A stretch of 64,000 bases of DNA from G963663775 sp963664255 (GCA_963664255.1 OY760938.1:1860001-1924000), one strand, 5' to 3'. Shown: positions 47,785-56,988, numbered from the stretch's first letter. Numbers and translations are program-made. The notes: generated from the letters alone by a model not told the origin.

Positions 47785-48687
47785 TTAGGCAAAGCAGGCG
47801 CGTGTTTGCGCAATGTCATTGGCAATCGCCGCCTTGAGGGCATCCACCGAATCAAAGGCAAGCTCAGGGCGCAGGAAGCGGTGCAGCTCCACGTGCACCA
47901 GCTTGCCATATAAATCGCCGCTGAAGTCGAGCAGATGCGGCTCAATGGTCGGTGCGCCGCCGTCAGAGAAGGTTGGACGGATGCCGATGTTGGTGGCGGC
48001 AAGATAGGACTGACTGCCCACCATGACACGCGCGGCATACACGCCATAGGGCGGAATCGCCATTTCAGCAGGCAGACGCAGGTTGATGGTTGGCACACCC
48101 AAGGTGCGGCTGCCAACGTTGCGCCCATGCTCCACCACGCCTGTTACGGTGTAGGGATGCCCCAAAAAGTGCGCCGCACCTGGCAAATTGCCCTGCGAAA
48201 TCAGCTGGCGGATGTAGGTGGAGGACACCACGATGCCGTCCACACGCACATCCTCGATGCAGTCATAACCGATGCCAAGGCGTGCGCATTCCTGCGCCAT
48301 GCCCTCGGGCGTGCCCTGCCCCTTATAGCCAAAGCGGTTGTTGCGCCCTGAAATCAGCCAGCACGCCCCAAATTGCCCAACAAGCAGTTCAGAAATAAAG
48401 TCACGCCAGTCCATCGTGCGCATGGCTTCATCAAAATGCCCGAAAATGACCTCGTCCACGCCGCCAAGCAGCTTAATTTCATCGCGGCGAAAGGCATTTG
48501 CCGTCAAAAGCGGGACAGGACGACCCGAAACCACGGTGTCAGGGTGCACATCAAAGGTAAACACCGCCGACTGGGCATTGCATTCGCGCGCACGGCGCAC
48601 TGCGCAGTCCATCAGCGCACGATGCCCCAGATGTACGCCGTCAAAATAGCCCAGCGCAATGGCGCGCCGAACAGGTTGCTGTGACAT
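47785..48687 (-). CDS. ribF: Bifunctional riboflavin kinase / FAD synthetase
   Basis: Start at ATG 48685-48687 after AAGGAGGTCG; 300 residues, the usual RibF length. The N-terminal FAD-synthetase (nucleotidyltransferase) half shows ALGYFDGVHLGHRAL and SSTYIRQLISQGN. The C-terminal riboflavin kinase half has GVVEHGRNVGSRTLGVPTINL and the substrate loop PPYGVYAARV. It makes FMN and FAD. It is the last gene of the nusA-infB operon, next to truB, a common arrangement in Firmicutes. Confidence 0.95.
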   Translation of the reverse strand: MSQQPVRRAIALGYFDGVHLGHRALMDCAVRRARECNAQSAVFTFDVHPDTVVSGRPVPLLTANAFRRDEIKLLGGVDEVIFGHFDEAMRTMDWRDFISELLVGQFGACWLISGRNNRFGYKGQGTPEGMAQECARLGIGYDCIEDVRVDGIVVSSTYIRQLISQGNLPGAAHFLGHPYTVTGVVEHGRNVGSRTLGVPTINLRLPAEMAIPPYGVYAARVMVGSQSYLAATNIGIRPTFSDGGAPTIEPHLLDFSGDLYGKLVHVELHRFLRPELAFDSVDALKAAIANDIAQTRACFA

Positions 48688-48741
48688 GAGAAGCGACCTC
48701 CTTAAGAAAAACGACACAGAATGAGGAAATTTACCGCATCG

Positions 48742-49659
48742 TCAGCGAAAATTTTTATGTACAAAGAGTGCCAGACCGCCCTTTTGCAGCGCATCCACCC
48801 GACCGAGCAGCAAAAATTGCCCGTTGTGATAGACACGGCACAAAGTGCCGATGGTCTGCGGCAGGGGAGCGGCGTGCTCCGGCGCAACGAATGCACCTGC
48901 GTTTGCCCGCTGCAAGCCGTAATCGGTCAAATCCACGCGCGGAAGCGACAAAAACAGGCTGTCCGTTGGGCGCAGAAGTGACTGCACCGTGCCATTTGCC
49001 ATGGCTTGCTCTACCGCCGCAAAGTCCACCGCCTCTGCCAAGGCATATGCGCCGGAGCGGGTACGCACTAGACTGTGCATTGCCGCAAGTGTGCCCAAAC
49101 GAAGCCCCAAATCGTGCACAATGGTGCGGACATAGGTGCCCTTGGACGCGAGGACGCGGAACGTGCCTGTTTGTGCGGCTTCGTCAAAGGAAAGCAGCTC
49201 GAGTTCGGAAAGCGTAATCGTGCGGGTCGGACGCTCGACGGTTTTGCCTTTGCGTGCCAAATCATAGAGCTTCTGCCCATCGATTTTGATGGCGGAATAC
49301 ATCGGCGGCAGCTGCTCCTGTGTGCCCAAAAAGCCGTGGAGCGTGGCTTCCACCGTGGCACGGTCGACCGTCAGCGTGCGGGTTTCCAGCGTTTCGCCTG
49401 TGGTGTCCTGCGTGTCGGTGGAAAGCCCCAGCGTGAACCCCGCCACGTATTCCTTGTCCTGCGCCGCCGCATAATCCGCCCCGCGGGTCGCGCCGCCGAC
49501 AAAAATGGGGAGCACGCCTGTCGCCATGGGGTCCAGCGTGCCGCCGTGTCCGATTTTGCGGGTGTGCAGAATGCCGCGCAGCTTCGCCACCACATCATGC
49601 GAGGTGAAATCCTGCGGTTTGTGCATAATCAGCACGCCCGAAAGCATATTATCCGCCAT
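48742..49659 (-). CDS. truB: tRNA pseudouridine(55) synthase
   Basis: Start at ATG 49657-49659, overlapping the nrnA stop region; 305 residues. TruB signature MHKPQDFTSHDVVAKLRGIL and the catalytic HGGTLDPMATGVLPI with the nucleophilic Asp, then SAIKIDGQKLYDLARKG. The C-terminal domain is short and PUA-like. It converts U55 to pseudouridine in the T-loop of tRNAs. Lies between nrnA and ribF in the leftward translation operon. Confidence 0.96.
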   Translation of the reverse strand: MADNMLSGVLIMHKPQDFTSHDVVAKLRGILHTRKIGHGGTLDPMATGVLPIFVGGATRGADYAAAQDKEYVAGFTLGLSTDTQDTTGETLETRTLTVDRATVEATLHGFLGTQEQLPPMYSAIKIDGQKLYDLARKGKTVERPTRTITLSELELLSFDEAAQTGTFRVLASKGTYVRTIVHDLGLRLGTLAAMHSLVRTRSGAYALAEAVDFAAVEQAMANGTVQSLLRPTDSLFLSLPRVDLTDYGLQRANAGAFVAPEHAAPLPQTIGTLCRVYHNGQFLLLGRVDALQKGGLALFVHKNFR

Positions 49660-50608
49660 GGTACACCGCCTGTGCCACCGCAAGCATTTTTTTGCGTCCT
49701 TCCTCGAACGAGGGCAAGGTTGCCCCTGCCGCCCGCAGATGTCCGCCGCCGCCGCACTGCGCGCACAGTGCGGCGGCATCGACCTCTTTGGTGGTGCGCA
49801 CGGATGCCTTTCCTGTGCCGTCACGGTTTTCGGTGATGGTCAAGCCGATTTGCACGCCCTCAATTTGGCGGGGCAGTGCGGCGATGGAGTCCAAATCGTC
49901 GGGGGTTGCGCCCACACGCTCAATATCCGCACGATACAGGGTCGCGAGCGCAATTTTTCCATCCTCGAAAAACTCCAATTTATCAAACAAAATGCGTTCC
50001 ATCTCAAAACGCGGACGGGATTTGGTTTCAAACAGGGTACGGTTCCACTCGCTGCCGTCAAAGCCTGTGGACAGGCACGCCGCCGCCACCGCATGGGTGT
50101 GGGGCGTGGTGTTGGCATAGCGGAAACAGCCCGTATCGGTCGAGATGGACACATACAGCGGCTCGGCAAGCGACTGCGTCAGCGGCACACCGCACGCCAT
50201 CAGCACATCATACAGCACTTCGCCGCACGCACCTGCGGCGGGGTCGATGAGGTTGCGCGCGCCAAAGCCTACGTTGGAGCGGTGGTGGTCAATGACCAAA
50301 TCCACGTGCCCGATGAAGGGCTTCGCCGCATCCAGAAACAACCCTGTGTCGGCGATGTCCACTGTCACCAGCAGCTGGTGCACAAAGCCTGCGGGCGGGT
50401 AATAGGGCGCAATCAGCGGCGCATAACGCGGCGTGAGGTCCGCATTGGGGAAGATATAGGCGGTTTTGCCGATGGAACGCAAGCCACGGCACAGCGCAGA
50501 CGAACAGCCGAGCGTGTCCCCATCGGGACGGCGATGGGAGAGAATCATGATGTCATTTGAGGACAACAGCAGATGTGCCGCCTCCTGTATCGTCACAGCC
50601 TTTCCCAT
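49649..50608 (-). CDS. nrnA: DHH-DHHA1 phosphoesterase NrnA (nanoRNase/pAp phosphatase)
   Basis: 319 residues. DHH domain motifs are ILSHRRPDGDTLGCSSAL, TVDIADTG, the name-giving LVIDHHRSN, and SISTDTGCFRYANT. The DHHA1 domain has the C-terminal glycine motif CGGGGHLRAAGA. NrnA degrades short RNA oligomers and dephosphorylates pAp. In Firmicutes such enzymes also degrade linear dinucleotides from cyclic di-nucleotide turnover. It sits between rbfA and truB, its usual position. Confidence 0.94.
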   Translation of the reverse strand: MGKAVTIQEAAHLLLSSNDIMILSHRRPDGDTLGCSSALCRGLRSIGKTAYIFPNADLTPRYAPLIAPYYPPAGFVHQLLVTVDIADTGLFLDAAKPFIGHVDLVIDHHRSNVGFGARNLIDPAAGACGEVLYDVLMACGVPLTQSLAEPLYVSISTDTGCFRYANTTPHTHAVAAACLSTGFDGSEWNRTLFETKSRPRFEMERILFDKLEFFEDGKIALATLYRADIERVGATPDDLDSIAALPRQIEGVQIGLTITENRDGTGKASVRTTKEVDAAALCAQCGGGGHLRAAGATLPSFEEGRKKMLAVAQAVYHGG

Positions 50609-50612
50609 GCGC

Positions 50613-50960
50613 TCATTCCTCCTCTAGCTTGTGCAGCAGCTCGGTGATGTGTGCGCCGTAGGAAATGGAGCTGTCCGCATGGAACACCAGTTCGGGGGCA
50701 TAGCGCAGCTGGACACGGTGCGCCACCTCGCGGCGCAGATAGCCGCCTGCGGATTTCAGCCCGCGCATCACCGCGACAATGTCGGTATCCGAGCCGAGCA
50801 CAGAAATATAAACCTTTGCATAGCGCAGGTCATTCGTCACCTCGCAATGGGTGACGGAAACCAGACCGCTGGACACACGAGGGTCCTTCACGGTGCGGAT
50901 GGCGTCTGCCAGCGCACGCATGACTTCCTCGCTGATGCGGTCGATTCGATTCGTTGCCAT
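50613..50960 (-). CDS. rbfA: 30S ribosome-binding factor RbfA
   Basis: Start at ATG 50958-50960 after AAAGGAGGGG; 115 residues. Opens MATNRIDRISEEVMRALADAI and contains VKDPRVSSGLVSVTHCEVTNDLRYAKVYIS, the KH-like core, and LRYAPELVFHADSSI. RbfA helps mature the 5' end of 16S rRNA. Follows infB, as in most bacteria. Confidence 0.95.
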   Translation of the reverse strand: MATNRIDRISEEVMRALADAIRTVKDPRVSSGLVSVTHCEVTNDLRYAKVYISVLGSDTDIVAVMRGLKSAGGYLRREVAHRVQLRYAPELVFHADSSISYGAHITELLHKLEEE

Positions 50961-51071
50961 AAAAAACCCCTCCTTTGTGGGAGTCTGCCGTGTAGTATCG
51001 GTCAAAAAAGTAGTTGGTATACAGGCGGCACAACAGAAAGAACTTCCATTGTGCCGCATCCGTGGGGCGGT

Positions 51072-53447
51072 TTATCGCTTGATTTCTTCCATGAGGAAGC
51101 ATTCAATGATGTCGCCTTCCTTAATATCGTTGTAGTTTTCGATGCTCATGCCGCATTCAAAGTTCGCAGAAACGTCCTTGACATCGTCCTTGAAGCGCTT
51201 GAGGGTGTTGAGCACGCCTTCGTGGAACACGATGCCGTCACGCACCACACGCACCTGCGCATTGCGCTGAATCTTGCCATCCTGCACATAGCAGCCCGCA
51301 ATGGCGCCTGCACCTGTGATTTTGAAGACCTGACGCACCTCGGCATGGCCCAAAATGACTTCCTTGAATTTCGGGTCGAGCAGACCCTTCATTGCTTGCT
51401 CGATTTCCTCGATGCAGTCATAAATGACACGATACATACGCATATCCACGCCACGCAGCTCGGCAGACTCTGCCGCCGCACGGTCAGGACGCACGTTGAA
51501 GCCCACGATGATTGCACCGGAAGCATCTGCCAGCATGATGTCGGATTCGTTGATGGCACCTACGCCGCCATGCAGGATGCGCACACGCACCTCTTCGCTC
51601 TTGAGCTTCTCAAGAGAGGAGCGAATCGCTTCGACCGAGCCGTGCACGTCTGCCTTGATGATAATCGGCAGTTCCTTCATCTGACCATCCTGAATGGATT
51701 CAAACAGGTTATCCAGCGTGACCTTGTGCAGCGCCTTGTAGCGCTCGTTCTTTTCCTGGTCCTTACGCTGTTCAACCAGCTGACGCGCCATTTTTTCATC
51801 GTCAACCGCATAGAACAGGTCGCCTGCGGACGGCACTTCCGCAAGACCGATGATTTCCACCGGCACAGACGGGCCTGCGTGCTCGATTTTGATGCCGTCA
51901 TCGTTGGTCATCGCGCGGACACGACCCACTGCTGTGCCTGCCAGAATGATGTCACCGGTGTTGAGCGTACCGTTCTGGATGAGGACGGTTGCCACAGGAC
52001 CGCGGCCGCGGTCAAGCTTTGCCTCGATGACGGTACCCTTTGCCTGACGGTTCGGGTTTGCCTTCAAATCCTGCACCTCGGCAGTCAGCAGCACCATTTC
52101 GAGCAGTTGGTCGATGTTTTTGCCAAACTTCGCAGAAATCTGGCACACAATCGTGTCGCCGCCCCATGCTTCCGGCACCAGACCATATTCGGTCAGCTGC
52201 TGCTGGATGCGGTCGGGGTTTGCGCCTTCCTTATCAATCTTGTTGACCGCCACGATAATCGGGATTTCTGCCGCCTTAGCGTGGTTGATTGCCTCGATGG
52301 TCTGCGGCATGATGCCGTCATCCGCCGCCACGACCAAAATCGCGATGTCAGTGACCTGCGCGCCGCGCGCACGCATGGAGGTGAACGCCGCGTGTCCCGG
52401 GGTATCCAGGAAGGTCAGCGGCTTGCCGTCAATCTGCACACGGTATGCGCCGATGTGCTGGGTGATGCCGCCGGCTTCGTTTTCGATGACCTTGGTCTTG
52501 CGGATGGCATCGAGCAGGGAGGTTTTACCATGGTCAACGTGACCCATCACCACCACGACAGGGTCGCGCGGCTGCAAATCTTCATGCTGGTCTTCGCTCT
52601 CGTCGAACAGACGTTCTTCAATGGTGACGTGCACCTCGCGCTCGACCTTGGCACCCATTTCTTCGGCAACGATTGCCGCGGTTTCATAGTCGATAATCTC
52701 GGAGATGGACGCCATGACGCCCAGCTTCATCAGCTCCTTGATGACATCGGACGCGGTGCGCTTCATGCGGCTTGCCAGCTCGCCGACATTGATTTCATCG
52801 GGAATGGAAACCTTGAGCGGGATTTTCTTGAGGGCTGCCATCTGCTGCTGCCGCTGCAGGCGGCGGAACTTCTCCTGCTCTTCCTGCCGGCGCTTGTTGC
52901 CAAATGGCTTGTTGCGCTGTTCGGATTTTTTGGTGAGCTTCTGCTTGGGCGCGCTCATTTCGCGGGTTGCGTTCTGCGGCACAAGCGAATCGACATGGTC
53001 GTCATACTTGGCCAGATTGACATCGCCGCTGCCGCGCGTGTCGATGCGGTGCACCTGACGGCTTTTGTTATGGCTGGCATCTTCTGCTGCATCGCCAGTC
53101 GGAGCGGAAGATGCAGCTGCTGTGCCAGCTGTGGGCGCAGGGCGGTTTTCCGGCTTGCCTGCGGCGCGGGGTGCAGATTTTTTCTCGGGCACAGCTGCCT
53201 GCGGCGGCGGCACCTGACGCGCCAGCGGACGCGCTGCCATTTGCTCCTTGAGCACACTTTCGATGTCTGCAACCTGATTTTTTGCGGTCAGATACTCAAA
53301 AATAACGCTCAAATCCTCGGTATCGAGCACCTGCATATGATTTTTGGGGGCGGAGCGATACTCCGTCAGAATGTCGGTGATTTCCTTGGTGGTCACCCCG
53401 AAATCCTTTGCTACTTCATGGACACGATATTTATTTTCAATAGCCAT
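51072..53447 (-). CDS. infB: Translation initiation factor IF-2
   Basis: 791 residues. The N-terminal region has IF2_N-type motifs (YRVHEVAKDFGVTTKEI) and a low-complexity Ala/Pro/Lys/Gln linker (about 80-205). The G domain has GHVDHGKTSLLD (G1), DTPGHAAF (G3), VNKIDKEGANPD (G4) and SAKFG (G5). Domains II-IV follow, ending IKEGDIIECFLMEEIKR. IF-2 delivers fMet-tRNA to the 30S subunit. The gene for that initiator tRNA happens to lie at the left end of this window. Confidence 0.98.
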   Translation of the reverse strand: MAIENKYRVHEVAKDFGVTTKEITDILTEYRSAPKNHMQVLDTEDLSVIFEYLTAKNQVADIESVLKEQMAARPLARQVPPPQAAVPEKKSAPRAAGKPENRPAPTAGTAAASSAPTGDAAEDASHNKSRQVHRIDTRGSGDVNLAKYDDHVDSLVPQNATREMSAPKQKLTKKSEQRNKPFGNKRRQEEQEKFRRLQRQQQMAALKKIPLKVSIPDEINVGELASRMKRTASDVIKELMKLGVMASISEIIDYETAAIVAEEMGAKVEREVHVTIEERLFDESEDQHEDLQPRDPVVVVMGHVDHGKTSLLDAIRKTKVIENEAGGITQHIGAYRVQIDGKPLTFLDTPGHAAFTSMRARGAQVTDIAILVVAADDGIMPQTIEAINHAKAAEIPIIVAVNKIDKEGANPDRIQQQLTEYGLVPEAWGGDTIVCQISAKFGKNIDQLLEMVLLTAEVQDLKANPNRQAKGTVIEAKLDRGRGPVATVLIQNGTLNTGDIILAGTAVGRVRAMTNDDGIKIEHAGPSVPVEIIGLAEVPSAGDLFYAVDDEKMARQLVEQRKDQEKNERYKALHKVTLDNLFESIQDGQMKELPIIIKADVHGSVEAIRSSLEKLKSEEVRVRILHGGVGAINESDIMLADASGAIIVGFNVRPDRAAAESAELRGVDMRMYRVIYDCIEEIEQAMKGLLDPKFKEVILGHAEVRQVFKITGAGAIAGCYVQDGKIQRNAQVRVVRDGIVFHEGVLNTLKRFKDDVKDVSANFECGMSIENYNDIKEGDIIECFLMEEIKR

Positions 53448-53464
53448 GCAATCTTTCCACCTTT

Positions 53465-53962
53465 CTATTTGTGGTCTTTGCGGTCAGTATCGTTTGCACT
53501 GCCATATTGCAGGTCAAACGCTTCTTCTTCTATATCGATATATGTGGTCACCTTGTTGCCTGCACCCTTTTTGCGGGGCTTATTGCGGCGTGACAGCAGG
53601 CGTTCGTGCTTTTTCTGCAATGCGGCGGCGGCTTCGGTGAAGCTGTCATCAATGTCGGACAGCTTTTTGGCAGCCGAGGCGGCAAAGCCGCTGTCGCTCG
53701 TGGCGCAGACGGCGCAGGAGGCACGCCCCAGTGCAAAGCCCAGCTCCGCCTTGGTCTGCGGCAGGGTCAGCACCACCACCTGCTTTTCCTCTGCCAAACG
53801 GCGGATTTTGCGGACAATGCCGCTGCCCGCATCGCTCGCGATGAACAGACAGCGCGCCTTGCCCAGCGCCAGCAGGTCATGCACCGGTTCATCGCCAATG
53901 GCAAGGCGGCCTGCGCGCAGGGCAAGCCCCAACACGCCCAGAACACTGTTATTCGGTACCAT
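53465..53962 (-). CDS. ylxQ: YlxQ-like ribosomal L7Ae/L30e family protein
   Basis: 165 residues. The L7Ae fold occupies the first 95 (LGLALRAGRLAIGDEPVHDLL, ARCLFIASDAGSG, VVVLTLPQTKAELGFALGRA). A basic tail follows (KKHERLLSRRNKPRKKGAG) with an acidic end. YlxQ proteins bind kink-turn-type RNA. The tail is longer than usual for YlxQ. The gene overlaps ylxR and precedes infB, the standard order. Confidence 0.9.
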   Translation of the reverse strand: MVPNNSVLGVLGLALRAGRLAIGDEPVHDLLALGKARCLFIASDAGSGIVRKIRRLAEEKQVVVLTLPQTKAELGFALGRASCAVCATSDSGFAASAAKKLSDIDDSFTEAAAALQKKHERLLSRRNKPRKKGAGNKVTTYIDIEEEAFDLQYGSANDTDRKDHK

Positions 53963-54236
53963 CGTCGCCCTCCTCCATCTGCTGTGTCAGCGCGTCGTAA
54001 ATCTCATCCGAGATGGCGGCGGCAAAGGCACGCTCGAGTGCGCGGCTTTTACGCGCGCGCTTTAAGCATTCCGGATTGCGGCACAGATAGGCGCCGCGCC
54101 CAGGCGATTTGCCCTTAAAATCCAACGTAATGCTGCTGCCATCCGGCGAACGAACGACACGAATCAGCTCTTTTTTGGGAAACATGGTGCGGCAGCCAAG
54201 GCATTGCCGCATGGGTATTTTTCGTGGTTTTTGCAT
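53949..54236 (-). CDS. rnpM: YlxR/RnpM (DUF448) RNA-binding protein
   Basis: 95 residues with the family signature PMRQCLGCRTMFPKKELIRVVR, and GKSPGRGAYLCRNPECLKRARK carrying the conserved Cys pair region. The protein, recently named RnpM, modulates RNase P in Bacillus and is always found between nusA and infB. The C-terminus is acidic (EEGDDGTE). Overlaps ylxQ by 14 bp. Confidence 0.94.
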   Translation of the reverse strand: MQKPRKIPMRQCLGCRTMFPKKELIRVVRSPDGSSITLDFKGKSPGRGAYLCRNPECLKRARKSRALERAFAAAISDEIYDALTQQMEEGDDGTE

Positions 54237-54289
54237 AACATCCCCCTTTCCGCGAATCGGGACTCCCTCTCTATGTGTCGGCGGTGGGT

Positions 54290-55495
54290 TTATTCTTCTG
54301 CAGCTTCCGCATCGGCAGCAGCTTCTGCGGCTTCCTCCTCGAACAAATCCTCGTCCTCGGTCACAGCTTCGTCCGCAAACAAGTCTTCTTTTGCAACAGC
54401 GGGGGCAAGGTCCTCTGGTGAGAGGGTTCTTGCCTGTGATGCCGCCGCAATGTCGATTTTGCAGCCGGTCAGCTTTGCCGCCAGACGGGCGTTCTGCCCC
54501 TCCTTGCCAATGGCGAGCGACAGCTGGTCATCGGGCACAATCACATAGCAGCTTTTGCCGTCGGCAAGCACATTGGATGCCAGAACGGTTGCAGGTGCCA
54601 GCGCAGTGGACACAAATTCCGACAAATTCGCAGAATATTTGATGATGTCGATTTTTTCGCCGCCCAGCTCCTCCACAATGTGGTTGACGCGTGCGCCGCG
54701 TGTGCCGACACAAGCACCGATGGGGTCGACGTTGCTGTCATTGGACCACACCGCAATCTTGGTGCGGTTGCCGGGTTCGCGGGCGATGGAGCGGATTTCC
54801 ACCACGCCATCGTGGATTTCCGGCACTTCCAGTTCAAACAATCGCTTGACCAGACCCGGATGGGTGCGCGAAATCATGACCTGCGGCCCACGGTTGCCCT
54901 TGCGCACCTCCATGACATAAACCTTGATGTGCTGTCCTTCAAACAGCTGTTCGCCGCGCACCTGCTCGGAGGAGGGCAGCATGGATTCGGTGCGCTCGCC
55001 CTGTGAGGAAAGGGACAATACCACAGCGCCGTTGCGCGGGTCGACACGGGACACGGTGGCGGTGATGATTTCGTGCTCCTTAGAGGAGAACTCGGAGAGC
55101 ACCATGCCATGCTGTGCCTCGCGGATGCCCTGAATGATGACCTGCTTTGCCGTTTGCGCGGCAATGCGTCCGAAGGAGCGGGTTGGAATGTCGATGTCAA
55201 TGACATCGCCCAAGGTCGCACCGCGCTTGTATTCCTGTGCTTCCTCCACGGAAAGCTCTTCATACGGTTCGTACACATCATCCACCACGGTTTTGCGCAC
55301 AAACATACGGATTTCCTTGCGCTGACGGTCGGGCACAACATATACGTTGTCGGTCATGCCGGCGTTATCACGCTTGTAGGCGGTGATGAGAGCCTGTCCC
55401 ACGCGCTCGAGCATATAGTCGGCTGGGATGCCCTTTTCCTTTTCCAGCTGCTCAATGGCAGCAAAAAATTCTGCGTTCATTTGATTATAATACAC
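54290..55495 (-). CDS. nusA: Transcription termination/antitermination factor NusA
   Basis: 401 residues. N-terminal RNA polymerase-binding domain (NAEFFAAIEQLEKEKGI), S1 domain (about 135-200, EHEIITATVSRVDPRNGAVVL), then two KH domains (PIGACVGTRGARVNHIVEEL and LAIGKEGQNARLAAKLTG). The protein ends in a long acidic tail (DEDLFEEEAAEAAADAEAAEE). Length is that of Gram-positive NusA, which lacks the E. coli acidic repeats. Second gene of the operon after rimP. Confidence 0.97.
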   Translation of the reverse strand: MYYNQMNAEFFAAIEQLEKEKGIPADYMLERVGQALITAYKRDNAGMTDNVYVVPDRQRKEIRMFVRKTVVDDVYEPYEELSVEEAQEYKRGATLGDVIDIDIPTRSFGRIAAQTAKQVIIQGIREAQHGMVLSEFSSKEHEIITATVSRVDPRNGAVVLSLSSQGERTESMLPSSEQVRGEQLFEGQHIKVYVMEVRKGNRGPQVMISRTHPGLVKRLFELEVPEIHDGVVEIRSIAREPGNRTKIAVWSNDSNVDPIGACVGTRGARVNHIVEELGGEKIDIIKYSANLSEFVSTALAPATVLASNVLADGKSCYVIVPDDQLSLAIGKEGQNARLAAKLTGCKIDIAAASQARTLSPEDLAPAVAKEDLFADEAVTEDEDLFEEEAAEAAADAEAAEE

Positions 55496-55513
55496 TCCTT
55501 GTCGTAGCTTTTG

Positions 55514-55978
55514 TTAAAAATGAACCGTCAACCGCACAGAGGCAAGGTCGGTGGGTTCGTAAATGCGGCGTTCCTCGCCGACAGCAAGCGTCACGCGCCC
55601 GTTGTCATAGTCTTCCAAAATGCCTTCGGCAGTTTTGGAGCCGTCGATGGCTTTATAGAAATGCAGCTCTACCTCCTGCCCCATGCAGGCGGCAAAGTGC
55701 GCGGGCAGACGCAGGCGGCGCCCCAGTCCGGCAGAGGAAACACACAGGGTATAAGCAGGCAGACGGTCGAACTCCTTGGCATCGAGCAAGGGGTCAAGCG
55801 CGCGGGACACTGCCTCGCAGTGGTCAATGTCCACACCGTCCTCGCGGTCGATGGTGACCGTCAACAGGTGCTGTCCGCCCTCCTTGGCAAATTCTACATC
55901 CCACAGCGCAACGCCGACTTGCTCGCAGATGGGCTGCGCCAGTTCAGACACGCGGCGGATTAGGTCTTTTGACTGCAT
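55514..55978 (-). CDS. rimP: Ribosome maturation factor RimP
   Basis: Start at ATG 55976-55978 after TAGGAGGAT; 154 residues. RimP motifs: GVALWDVEFAKEGGQHLLTVTIDRE, the DIDHCEAVSRALDPLLD segment and CVSSAGLGRRLRLPAHF (usual SSPGLDRPL region, here a variant). C-terminal SH3-like domain ends ERRIYEPTDLASVRLTVHF. It acts in 30S maturation and heads the nusA operon. Confidence 0.94.
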   Translation of the reverse strand: MQSKDLIRRVSELAQPICEQVGVALWDVEFAKEGGQHLLTVTIDREDGVDIDHCEAVSRALDPLLDAKEFDRLPAYTLCVSSAGLGRRLRLPAHFAACMGQEVELHFYKAIDGSKTAEGILEDYDNGRVTLAVGEERRIYEPTDLASVRLTVHF

Positions 55979-56002
55979 GGATATCCTCCTAAGCAACAAG
56001 AA

Positions 56003-56022
56003 AGAGTGGGTTGCCCCACTCT
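56003..56022 (-). promoter_or_regulatory. Leader hairpin of the rimP-nusA operon (possible attenuator)
   Basis: A perfect 8-bp stem agagtggg/cccactct with a 4-nt loop. On the transcribed strand it is followed by TTCTTGTT, a weak U-tract. It lies between the operon promoter and the rimP RBS. In Bacillus subtilis NusA feedback-controls its operon through a weak leader terminator; this hairpin could play that part (inference). Confidence 0.55.
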
Positions 56023-56051
56023 CCACAATTCTTTCTATACTAAGTACATTC

Positions 56052-56080
56052 AGTATAGCACTATATAGGTGGATTGGCAA
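56052..56080 (-). promoter_or_regulatory. Promoter of the rimP-nusA-infB operon
   Basis: On the minus strand TTGCCA (56075-56080), 17-bp spacer, TATACT (56052-56057). Confidence 0.85.
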
Positions 56081-56308
56081 GGTGTTTTTTCAAAAGAATG
56101 GTGATTTTGCCGCATTTCTCGAAAAAATGCGGGACGTGCGGCGTGCCAAACCCTGCCGTCACACCGTCTGAGGACACAGCAAGCAGGGGTGAGGGGGTGT
56201 TTTTTCAGAATTTTTCAAGAAAATTGCGAGTTTTTGCTTGAAAATTGCCAGCAGATAGCCTATGATAAAATAAGTTATATAAAATGCAGGAGGGGACTTT
56301 CGGTTTTT

Positions 56309-56803
56309 ATGATTCATATTGTACTGGTTGAGCCGGAGATTCCGCAAAACACCGGCAACATCGCACGCACCTGCGCGGCAACCGGTGCAGTGCTGCATCT
56401 GGTCGAACCGATGGGCTTTGCCATCGACAACAAAAAACTCAAGCGCGCGGGGCTGGATTACTGGCATCTGCTGGACATCCGCCGCTATCAAAATATCGCG
56501 GAATTTTGGGAGAAAAACGCGGGCGGCAATTTTTATTATCTCACCACAAAAGCGCCGCGTGCGTATACCGAGGTGACATTTGGGGACAATGATTATCTGC
56601 TGTTTGGCCCCGAAACACGCGGATTGCCAGAGGATATGCTGCGAAAGCACCCAGAGCGTTGCCTGCGCATCCCCATGCGCGAGGGCGCACGCAGTCTGAA
56701 CCTTTCCAACGCCGTGGCAATCATGGTGTTTGAAACCCTGCGGCAGGGCGACTTTGCAGGCCTTGCGCAGGCGGGGCCGTTTCCGGGGGAGATGCCCCTA
56801 TAA
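56309..56803 (+). CDS. trmL: tRNA (cytidine(34)-2'-O)-methyltransferase
   Basis: Start at ATG 56309, with AGGAGGGG about 14 bp upstream, which is longer than usual; 164 residues. SPOUT-family TrmL motifs: IVLVEPEIPQNTGNIARTCA, LHLVEPMGF, LLFGPETRGLPEDML, and the knot IPMREGARSLNLSNAVAIMVFE. It methylates the wobble ribose of tRNA-Leu isoacceptors using SAM. The TAA stop codon coincides with the left boundary of a MITE copy. Confidence 0.95.
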   Translation: MIHIVLVEPEIPQNTGNIARTCAATGAVLHLVEPMGFAIDNKKLKRAGLDYWHLLDIRRYQNIAEFWEKNAGGNFYYLTTKAPRAYTEVTFGDNDYLLFGPETRGLPEDMLRKHPERCLRIPMREGARSLNLSNAVAIMVFETLRQGDFAGLAQAGPFPGEMPL

Positions 56804-56966
56804 GAACCTGTATTCACAACGGCGAACCGCCATATTTGAGAAATCTTTTCTGCCATGCGGCGTTAAAAACCCTTGGAATACACCAAGTATTCCTGCGTCT
56901 TTTTGCCTTGCCTTGCAAAAAATCTTTCCCAAATTCATCGGCTCTCGTTTGTGAATACAGCTTCTA
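56803..56966 (+). mobile_element. MITE-like element, copy B
   Basis: About 163 bp from agaacctgtattcacaac to gtgaatacagcttct, with inverted termini. TAA flanks both sides (56801-56803 and 56966-56968), a candidate 3-bp target duplication; the left one is the trmL stop codon. The interior has ggaatac/gtattcc and tttttgc/gcaaaaa hairpins. No coding capacity. Confidence 0.85.
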
Positions 56967-56988
56967 AGGTAAGAGGAGAACGTTGTTT

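Noticed and set aside
50631..54065. Very long rightward open frame (over 1,100 codons) antisense to rbfA-infB-ylxQ
   Set aside because: It is a shadow of GC-rich codon usage in infB and neighbours, which show full conserved motifs. The frame has no RBS and no recognisable domain, and is rich in His/Cys/Arg.
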